Shown one piece after another: positions 1 through 4,945 of a stretch of 7,236 bases of DNA. Every line of letters starts with the position of its first letter. Positions within the stretch are counted from its first letter, which is position 1. Both the position numbers and the translations under genes were made by a program. Origin of the DNA: Candidatus Agrococcus pullicola (GTDB lineage Bacteria > Actinomycetota > Actinomycetes > Actinomycetales > Microbacteriaceae); NCBI GenBank assembly GCA_019115685.1, contig DXDC01000291.1, positions 1 through 7,236 of the forward strand, given 5' to 3'. The notes below the pieces were generated by a model that saw only the letters and a program-made list of their open reading frames with translations, searched no databases and was not told the origin of the DNA.

Positions 1-1
1 C

Positions 2-664
2 ACCTGCGAGTTCGGGGAGGAGGACGCGGATATCCGGGTCGCGCTGATGGGGAACTCGCACGCCGCGACGATGCTGCCCGATTTCGCCGCTCTCGCAGAG
101 CAGCGCGGCTGGTACCTGACGACGCTGGTGGGCCAGAACTGCGTGTGGCTCGCGACAGCGGAAGACGAGCAGTGCGGAACCCGCTGGCACGAGCAGGAGG
201 AACTGCTGCTCGGTGATGATCCCTTCGACGTCGTGATCGTCACCGGGAACGCGGCCCAGGGTGAGAAACCCGATACGTCGGAGACGGTTGCGCAGCAACT
301 GCCGAGACTCGTCGACGCAGGATCCGAAGTTATCGTGCTGGAGGATAATCCGCGCATGAGCTATCCGCAGCAGACCTGTCTGCTGGAGGCGCCCGAAGAG
401 GCGCTGACGCTCGGCGAGTGCGACACGAGCGTCGAGATCGGGTACGACTACATCGATCCGTACTTCGCGATCGGCCTCGAGACCGACGGTGTCAGGGTCG
501 TCGAGACTCGCGACCTGTTCTGCTCCGACGGCGTATGCCCCGTGATCATCGGGAACGTGATCGTGTACATGGACCGCCATCACATCACGGCCACCTACTT
601 CCAGACCGTGTTTCCCGAGGTCGTCAATCGCATCGAGAGCGTGAGCTTGGTCCTTGCGGCTTGA
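2..664 (+). CDS. AT3-SGNH acyltransferase, C-terminal SGNH domain (5' end outside window)
   Basis: This is the last 220 codons of a gene that starts upstream; the frame is open from base 2, so the ATG at 47 lies inside the domain and is not the start. The visible part matches the SGNH-hydrolase-like domain found at the C-terminus of membrane acyltransferase-3 proteins that O-acylate cell-surface glycans. Block I is GNSH (Ser codon 56-58), a GN pair follows in VTGNAA, and the terminal DxxH motif is D-R-H-H (Asp codon 572-574, His codon 581-583). Paired cysteines, including FCSDGVC, suggest disulfides outside the membrane. It aligns along its whole length with the C-terminal domain of the complete gene at 4946-7021, for example FCSDGVCP with FCDDGICP, so the two are paralogues. 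The N-terminal multi-pass acyltransferase domain is inferred, not seen. The acyl group and acceptor are unknown; acetyl onto a wall polysaccharide is most likely. Confidence 0.85.
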   Translation, partial: TCEFGEEDADIRVALMGNSHAATMLPDFAALAEQRGWYLTTLVGQNCVWLATAEDEQCGTRWHEQEELLLGDDPFDVVIVTGNAAQGEKPDTSETVAQQLPRLVDAGSEVIVLEDNPRMSYPQQTCLLEAPEEALTLGECDTSVEIGYDYIDPYFAIGLETDGVRVVETRDLFCSDGVCPVIIGNVIVYMDRHHITATYFQTVFPEVVNRIESVSLVLAA

Positions 665-675
665 GTCCGCGGCGT

Positions 676-719
676 CTGCCGGAATGCCGTTCCGCTAAGG
701 GCAGTTCGAGATGGTTTTT
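676..719 (+). terminator. possible weak terminator after the left acyltransferase gene
   Basis: Twelve bases after the stop at 664 lies an inner hairpin, CGGAA (680-684) with TTCCG (690-694) around a 5-base loop. An alternative outer stem pairs CTGCC (676-680) with GGCAG (700-704). A run of five T follows at 714-718, but it is about 9 bases beyond the outer stem, so this is not a textbook intrinsic terminator. The position between two converging genes supports a terminator role; the structure alone is weak. Confidence 0.25.
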
Positions 720-765
720 ACGGGTGTAGGCGGCCTCTAGACCGATAAGGAACGTCTGAACCTCC

Positions 766-788
766 AAAACCCATCTGAACCGATGGAT
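766..788 (-). terminator. candidate intrinsic terminator of the rmlB-rmlD-GT operon
   Basis: On the minus strand, 3 bases after the TAG of the GT2 gene, ATCCATC (788-782) can pair with GATGGGT (775-769) across a 6-base loop. This gives a 7-bp stem with one G-U pair, and TTT (768-766) follows. It is short and only moderately GC-rich, but it is placed exactly where the operon should end, opposite a converging gene. Confidence 0.4.
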
Positions 789-791
789 GCT

Positions 792-1772
792 CTAGTGCCG
801 CTCCAGGAGATCCCTCGCGGCTTCCGCAGCACCCCTGCCGAACCGCGAGTACCGCCCGCGCGCGAAACCGCGGAGCACTGCCGGAACACGCCCGGGCATC
901 CACCCGGGGAGCCCTGCCCGGGTGCGCTCGTGGCGAGCCTTCTCCACGAGCACCCACCGGATCGCAGTGTCGCCGAGCCGACGGTCGAATGCGGCCTGAG
1001 CGAGCGTCGTCGCCCTGAGCGCCTTCCTGCGGTGCTCACCGGAATCGGGCTGCCGCAGCAACCGCAGTTTGTCGAGCGGGCTCATGCGCCGGGCGCCGAC
1101 TTCGTTATCGGCGTGCTGCCGGTAGTCGGTGAGCGCCTCCGGCACGAGTCGCAGCCCGCCGTCGATCGCGGCGAGCATCGCGAACCACTCGTCGTGCAAC
1201 CAGCCCTCGGGGATCGGCAGAGCGCCGCGCGCGAAATCGCCCCGCATGACGGTCGTGGCGCCTGTGACGAGATTTCTGCGCAGCAGCACGGCGAGCGCAT
1301 CCCCGTGCTCCAGCTGCTCAAGTTCCCAAGACGAGGCCTCGAGCGACGCCAGCAGTGTCGAGCCGACCGGCTGCAGGTCGTCATCGACGAGCCGCGCATC
1401 CGAGTGCACCAGCTGTGCATCGTCCAGGCGCGGGAGCAGCCGTGCGAGTCGCTCGGGATGCCATACGTCGTCCTGGTCGCTGAGCGCCACCACATCGCCG
1501 GTCGTGGCCGAGACCGCATCCGCGAAGTTCTCGCGCACACCGAGACCGGGGGTGTGCGCGCGTACCAGCAGTTCGACATCCGTTTCCGCCACGACGGCAC
1601 GAGCGATGCCGACCGTGTCGTCGGTCGATTCGTCGTCACCGAGCACGATCTGATGCACGGGCATTGTCTGTTGCAGAATGCTGCGCAACTGCTCCTCGAT
1701 GAACTCTGCGCCGTTGTGCGTGCAGAGTGCGACGCTGACGCGCCGATCTACAGATCCGCGTGGAATTGCCAT
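792..1772 (-). CDS. family 2 glycosyltransferase, rhamnosyltransferase-like
   Basis: Predicted 326-residue cytoplasmic GT-A glycosyltransferase that transfers a sugar from a nucleotide donor during surface-glycan assembly. The nucleotide-binding start is VSVALCTHNG (12-21), followed by GDDESTDDT (45-53) and a DxD-type metal site in SDQDDVW (98-104). The acceptor side shows NLVTGATTVMRG (167-178), HDEW (193-196), with a likely catalytic acid pair, and DYRQHADNEVG (216-226). This motif set is typical of GT2 enzymes in O-antigen and rhamnan clusters. The last 100 residues are helical and basic, with no obvious membrane segment. The ATG at 1772 is preceded by GGAG with 5-base spacing and lies 25 bases inside the upstream glycosyltransferase gene, so translation is probably coupled. 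It is the last gene of the operon. Use of dTDP-rhamnose is inferred from the rml neighbours; the linkage cannot be told from sequence. Confidence 0.9.
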   Translation of the reverse strand: MAIPRGSVDRRVSVALCTHNGAEFIEEQLRSILQQTMPVHQIVLGDDESTDDTVGIARAVVAETDVELLVRAHTPGLGVRENFADAVSATTGDVVALSDQDDVWHPERLARLLPRLDDAQLVHSDARLVDDDLQPVGSTLLASLEASSWELEQLEHGDALAVLLRRNLVTGATTVMRGDFARGALPIPEGWLHDEWFAMLAAIDGGLRLVPEALTDYRQHADNEVGARRMSPLDKLRLLRQPDSGEHRRKALRATTLAQAAFDRRLGDTAIRWVLVEKARHERTRAGLPGWMPGRVPAVLRGFARGRYSRFGRGAAEAARDLLERH

Positions 1773-2875
1773 ATCTGCTCCGCGGCCATCCGCCAGTCGT
1801 ACAGACGCACCCGATCGCTGCCGAGCGCCACGAGTTCCTCCGCGAGCCCGCTCTCCTCCAGCACGCGCCGCAGCCCCTCGGCGATCGGCCGCGACAGATC
1901 GCCGTCAGGGGAGGGGCTGACCGAGATCGCAGCACCGTTCGAGACCTCGTCGAGCGAGGGGGTCGCGATGTGCACGACCGGGCATTCGAGCTTGAACGCG
2001 GCCAGTACGGGCAGTGCGAAGGCGTCGTTGCGGCTGATGTGCACGAGCGCGCTGGCGCGGCTCAGCACGACCGCGAGGTCCGCGTCGTCGAGCTCGCCGA
2101 CGGGCCAGTAGCGCGCGGGTGGGATGCCTGCTTTGACGGCCATCGCCGAGAGCGTCTCGTCGTCCCAGGCCACGGGTCCCACGACCACGATCGGGATATC
2201 CGGCATCGCGGCATCCGCCAGTAGCTTCACAAGGTCCTGGCCTGTGCTCTGCGTCGATTGCTGCGTCATGACAACCGCGAAGCGCTCTGGCAGCGTCATG
2301 AGGCGCGCCCGCTCGTCCGCGTTGTCCGGCAGCGCAAGGGAATCGGCAACTCCTCCGGCGATAACGCGGATGCGGCCACGGAAATCGAACATCTCACCGA
2401 GCTCGTTGGCAACCGCGTACGTCGGCACGACAATGCCATCGGCGTGCTTCCACGCTCGCTTGATCGCTTTCTCGAACCAGCGATCCTTCGCCGTACTGCG
2501 GTCGGAGACCGCGGCAGCGCCGTGCACCGTCACCACCATCTGGCCGCTGTCGTCGTCGATCCGTGCTCGCAGCGGGGCGAACAGGCTTGTCGAGTGCACG
2601 AGCCCCGGCAGTGGGAAGGTCGTGAGCGAGTGCAGCCAGGCTTCGCGCATCTCGCGCGCGGGAAGCATCGCGTGCTCGAGATCCAGCAGACCGGGGAACA
2701 GCTCGTGGATGCGCGCCTCGCGTTCGGACGAGATCGCGGCGGTGAAGGCGCTCACGCCTATTTCGTCAGGGGCCGTCTGGATCAGGGCGCGGGTTATCTC
2801 TTCGCCGTACCAGGCCAGCGGCGTACGTGTCTGGCCGCCGACATCGTCGAGGATCACTCGTAGTGCGGTCGTCAC
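1748..2875 (-). CDS. GT4-like (GT-B fold) glycosyltransferase with degenerate EX7E motif
   Basis: Predicted 375-residue cytoplasmic glycosyltransferase of the GT-B type. The N-terminal domain (1-170) contains the GG loop (13-14), VTVHGAA (115-121) and an RAW..ADGIVVPTYAVANEL helix-strand-helix pattern usual for family 4. The C-terminal donor domain begins near residue 195 and includes IPIVVVGP (227-234), SALVHIS (275-281) and the closing helix YDWRMAAEQIW (359-369). The stretch 283-300 aligns with the donor-binding motif EGFGLPxLEAMAxGxPV, but the two glutamates of EX7E are Asp284 and Ala292, so activity or donor choice may differ from typical members. The GTG start at 2875 overlaps the rmlD stop in GTGA, with AGAAGGGA (2890-2883) 7 bases upstream as a good ribosome site. 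The frame stays open upstream to 3292, but that part is antisense-like shadow of rmlD. Donor and acceptor are unknown. Confidence 0.82.
   Translation of the reverse strand: MTTALRVILDDVGGQTRTPLAWYGEEITRALIQTAPDEIGVSAFTAAISSEREARIHELFPGLLDLEHAMLPAREMREAWLHSLTTFPLPGLVHSTSLFAPLRARIDDDSGQMVVTVHGAAAVSDRSTAKDRWFEKAIKRAWKHADGIVVPTYAVANELGEMFDFRGRIRVIAGGVADSLALPDNADERARLMTLPERFAVVMTQQSTQSTGQDLVKLLADAAMPDIPIVVVGPVAWDDETLSAMAVKAGIPPARYWPVGELDDADLAVVLSRASALVHISRNDAFALPVLAAFKLECPVVHIATPSLDEVSNGAAISVSPSPDGDLSRPIAEGLRRVLEESGLAEELVALGSDRVRLYDWRMAAEQIWQFHADL
1778..1781 (-). promoter_or_regulatory. ribosome binding site of the GT2 gene, inside the upstream gene
   Basis: GGAG on the minus strand lies 5 bases before the ATG at 1772-1770. 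Both are inside the 3' end of the GT4-like gene. This supports the overlapping start over any shorter in-frame alternative, none of which keeps the N-terminal sugar-nucleotide strand intact. Confidence 0.6.
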
Positions 2876-3726
2876 CTGGGGTTCCCTTCTGCGAGCACGC
2901 CCATCCGTGCAAGCTCTCGCCTGAGGGCATCTTCCCACAGCGCGGGTGCGCGAACCGTGCGGATCGCCGAATGATCGAGCACGCTGTACGCGGGGCGGGG
3001 AGCGGGTCTGGGGAACTCGGCAGACGTCACCGGCAGGACGCGCTCGGCCTCGAGCCCCGTCAACCGGAAGGTCTCGCGCGCCAGCCCGTGCCAGGTCGTC
3101 TCCCCGGCGCACGTCGCGTGGAAGGCGCCGCGCCGGATACCCGCATCCAGCAGGGCCAGGATGCTCGCCGCCGCTTCGACCGTCGACGTCGGTTGACCGC
3201 GCTGATCCGCGACAACCCTGACGGTATCCCGTTCGTTCGCCAGACGGAGCACGGTCGACACGAAGTTGCTGCCGTGCATGCCGTACAACCACGCCACGCG
3301 CACGATCACGGTGTCGTCATGCGCTGCGAGCGCGAGCGATTCGCCGGCTGCCTTCGTACGCCCATAGGCACCCAGCGGGCTCGGCTGGGCGTCCTCTCGG
3401 TACGGGCTGGACGCGGTGCCGTCGAAGACGTAGTCGGTCGAGACCTGCACGAGCACGGCGCCGACCGCTCTCGCAGCGATCGCAAGATTCTGCGCTCCGG
3501 CCGCGTTGACCGCGTAGGCGGTTCGCTCGTCCGTCTCCGCCTCGTCCACGGAGGTGAAGGCGGCGCAGTTGATGACCGCGTCGAATCCGGCGACAGTCGC
3601 AACGCACGCCTCGGGGTCCGTCACATCGAGCTGGGCGCGTGTCACGGCTACGAGATCGTGTCCGCTACGAGCCTCCAGAATGTCTCTCGCGAGCATCCCG
3701 CCCGCACCCGTCACGAGCACCCTCAC
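2872..3726 (-). CDS. rmlD: dTDP-4-dehydrorhamnose reductase
   Basis: Reduces dTDP-4-dehydro-L-rhamnose to dTDP-L-rhamnose with NAD(P)H, the last step of the activated rhamnose pathway, in the cytoplasm. The 284-residue length is normal for the family. It is an extended short-chain dehydrogenase: dinucleotide loop TGAGGMLA (6-13, with Ala in place of the third Gly), VINCAAFTSVDEAE (51-64), STDYVFDG (96-103), catalytic Tyr121 and Lys125 in YGRTK, DQRGQPT (174-180) and RPAYSVLD (244-251). The last two motifs are characteristic of RmlD rather than other dehydrogenases. The GTG start at 3726 is one base after the rmlB stop, with AGGA 9 bases upstream; the longer open frame to 4101 is shadow of rmlB. 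The 3' end overlaps the glycosyltransferase start by 4 bases. It is not fused to an RmlC-type epimerase domain, as some homologues are. Confidence 0.95.
   Translation of the reverse strand: MRVLVTGAGGMLARDILEARSGHDLVAVTRAQLDVTDPEACVATVAGFDAVINCAAFTSVDEAETDERTAYAVNAAGAQNLAIAARAVGAVLVQVSTDYVFDGTASSPYREDAQPSPLGAYGRTKAAGESLALAAHDDTVIVRVAWLYGMHGSNFVSTVLRLANERDTVRVVADQRGQPTSTVEAAASILALLDAGIRRGAFHATCAGETTWHGLARETFRLTGLEAERVLPVTSAEFPRPAPRPAYSVLDHSAIRTVRAPALWEDALRRELARMGVLAEGNPR
2883..2890 (-). promoter_or_regulatory. ribosome binding site fixing the GTG start of the GT4-like gene
   Basis: AGAAGGGA on the minus strand sits 7 bases upstream of the GTG at 2875-2873, within the last codons of rmlD. It supports this start over the longer open frame and fits reinitiation at the GTGA stop-start overlap. 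Confidence 0.65.
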
Positions 3727-3727
3727 G

Positions 3728-4729
3728 TCAGCCCGTCCTGTCGTTGCTGAGGCGGGCCCGTTCCTTGAGCGGTTCCCACCAAGCGCGATTGTCGCGATAC
3801 CACTGCACGACCTCTTCGAGCCCGCGTTCGAACGGCACGCGAGGTCGATACCCGAGTCGCTCGCTGATCTTCGAGCTGTCGACCGAGTAGCGCAGATCGT
3901 GCCCCTTGCGATCGGCGACGGGCTCGATGAACGACGCGTCGCGCCCCGTCGCCTCCAGCAGCAGCCGGGTGAGCTCGCGGTTGCTGAGTTCCGTGCCCCC
4001 GCCGATGTTGTAAATCTCGCCGGCTTCGCCCGCTTCGAGAACCAGCGCGACCCCCCTGCAGTGATCGTCGACGTGCAGCCAGTCGCGCACGTTGCGGCCA
4101 TCGCCGTACAGCGGAACCCCGCGGCCGTCGATCAGATTGGTGACGAAGAGCGGGATGACCTTCTCAGGGAAGTGGTACGGCCCGTAGTTGTTCGAGCACC
4201 TCGTGATGTTCACGTGCAGGCCGTGCGTTCGGTGGTACGAGCGGGCCACGAGATCGCTCGAGGCCTTCGATGCTGCGTACGGGCTGTTGGGTTCGAGCAG
4301 ATGATCTTCCGCCCAGGATCCTTCGTCGATCGACCCGTACACCTCATCGGTGGACACGTGCACGAAGCGGCCGACACCGTGCCGAAGCGCGGCATCCAGG
4401 AGGCGCTGCGTACCCGCGACATTCGTGTCGATGAACACCGATGCGTCGAGCACCGAGCGATCGACGTGGCTTTCGGCGGCGAAGTGCACGACCGCATCGA
4501 CACCGGGGAGAACACGGTCGAGCACATCGGGGTCGAGAATGTCGCCGTGCACGAAATCGAAGTTCGCCGAATCGCGCACCGACTCGAGATTGGCGAGGTT
4601 GCCGGAGTAGGTGAGCGCGTCCAGCACCGTCACGTGCGCTCCCGCCAGATGCGGGTACTCGCCACCGATCGCGCGACGGACGAAGTTGGATCCGATGAAT
4701 CCGGCACCACCGGTTACGAGTAGCTTCAC
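3728..4729 (-). CDS. rmlB: dTDP-glucose 4,6-dehydratase
   Basis: Converts dTDP-D-glucose to dTDP-4-dehydro-6-deoxy-D-glucose using a bound NAD+, the second step of dTDP-L-rhamnose synthesis, in the cytoplasm. The 333 residues are a typical length. Visible motifs are the Rossmann loop GGAGFIGS (7-14), HFAAESHVDRS (82-92), STDEVYG (126-132) with the Asp128-Glu129 pair that performs dehydration, catalytic Tyr151 and Lys155 in YAASK, RCSNNYGPYHFPEK (177-190), VRDWLHVDDHC (214-224) and RKGHDLRYSVDSSK (274-287). These are specific to RmlB rather than to UDP-glucose epimerases. It starts with GTG at 4729, preceded by AAGAAGG 8 bases upstream. It is the first gene of the four-gene minus-strand operon and diverges from the acyltransferase gene to its right. 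Confidence 0.97.
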   Translation of the reverse strand: MKLLVTGGAGFIGSNFVRRAIGGEYPHLAGAHVTVLDALTYSGNLANLESVRDSANFDFVHGDILDPDVLDRVLPGVDAVVHFAAESHVDRSVLDASVFIDTNVAGTQRLLDAALRHGVGRFVHVSTDEVYGSIDEGSWAEDHLLEPNSPYAASKASSDLVARSYHRTHGLHVNITRCSNNYGPYHFPEKVIPLFVTNLIDGRGVPLYGDGRNVRDWLHVDDHCRGVALVLEAGEAGEIYNIGGGTELSNRELTRLLLEATGRDASFIEPVADRKGHDLRYSVDSSKISERLGYRPRVPFERGLEEVVQWYRDNRAWWEPLKERARLSNDRTG

Positions 4730-4737
4730 GGAAACTG

Positions 4738-4744
4738 CCTTCTT
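4738..4744 (-). promoter_or_regulatory. rmlB: ribosome binding site of rmlB
   Basis: AAGAAGG on the minus strand, 8 bases upstream of the GTG at 4729-4727. It confirms the GTG start, which also places the family's N-terminal KLLVTGGAG strand at the very beginning of the protein. Confidence 0.65.
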
Positions 4745-4789
4745 GTCGAGCGATGAGTGACCTCGCAGGGCCGTGTCGAGATCTCAAGC

Positions 4790-4798
4790 ATTATCGCA
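4790..4798 (-). promoter_or_regulatory. candidate extended -10 promoter for the rmlB operon
   Basis: The minus strand reads TGCGATAAT, a TGn extension followed by a hexamer with five of six matches to TATAAT. Transcription would begin near 4783, giving a leader of about 50 bases before rmlB. I see no good -35 hexamer at 16-18 base spacing, which extended -10 promoters can tolerate. This is a motif match in an otherwise GC-rich divergent intergenic region, not a proven promoter. Confidence 0.35.
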
Positions 4799-4945
4799 TC
4801 GGAGCGTAAGCGCTGATGCCTCGTGCGGTATCGTGAGCTGTCGTCCCTGCAGTGTTCGCGAACGGCCAGCCGCTCAGCGTTCACGGATGTCGTGCGAGCC
4901 CCGGCCGCAGAAGCTTCGCGCGCTGCTCCTGCGAAAGTTTCTCCC

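Larger units (their letters stand above)
4730..4945. other. divergent intergenic region between rmlB and the acyltransferase gene
   Basis: These 216 bases separate two diverging genes and should hold the promoters for both. Besides the rmlB ribosome site and the candidate -10, there is a perfect 10-bp palindrome GTTCGCGAAC at 4854-4863 that could be an operator for the acyltransferase side, though one short palindrome is weak evidence. The acyltransferase frame stays open leftward to a GTG at 4823, but the 41 extra codons have about 60% G/C in third positions, well below the genes here, so I treat them as noncoding. No clear -35/-10 pair was found on the plus strand. Confidence 0.6.

Noticed and set aside
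47..664. A free-standing 205-residue SGNH protein starting at ATG 47
   Set aside because: The frame is open to the left edge, and residues before this Met (TCEFGEEDADIRVAL) align with those preceding GNSH in the complete paralogue, so the Met is internal.
783..2111. 442-codon open frame on the plus strand opposite the two glycosyltransferase genes
   Set aside because: It is antisense to two genes with clear family motifs. Its translation has no recognisable motif and the compositional look of a GC-bias shadow.
2876..3292. N-terminal extension of the GT4-like protein (start at 3292)
   Set aside because: The added segment lies within rmlD in another frame and reads as Arg/Gly-rich shadow. The GTG at 2875 has a good ribosome site and a stop-start overlap.
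3727..4101. N-terminal extension of RmlD (start at 4101), a possible fusion
   Set aside because: The extra residues are an out-of-frame shadow of rmlB, and the family's Rossmann strand begins right at the GTG at 3726.
3554..4723. 389-codon open frame on the plus strand opposite rmlB and the start of rmlD
   Set aside because: It is the complement of rmlB, which has every expected catalytic motif. The antisense protein resembles nothing and crosses a gene boundary.
4823..4945. 41-residue N-terminal extension of the acyltransferase
   Set aside because: Third-position GC falls to about 60%, the peptide is low-complexity Ala/Ser/Arg, and the AT3 domain begins only after the GTG at 4946.
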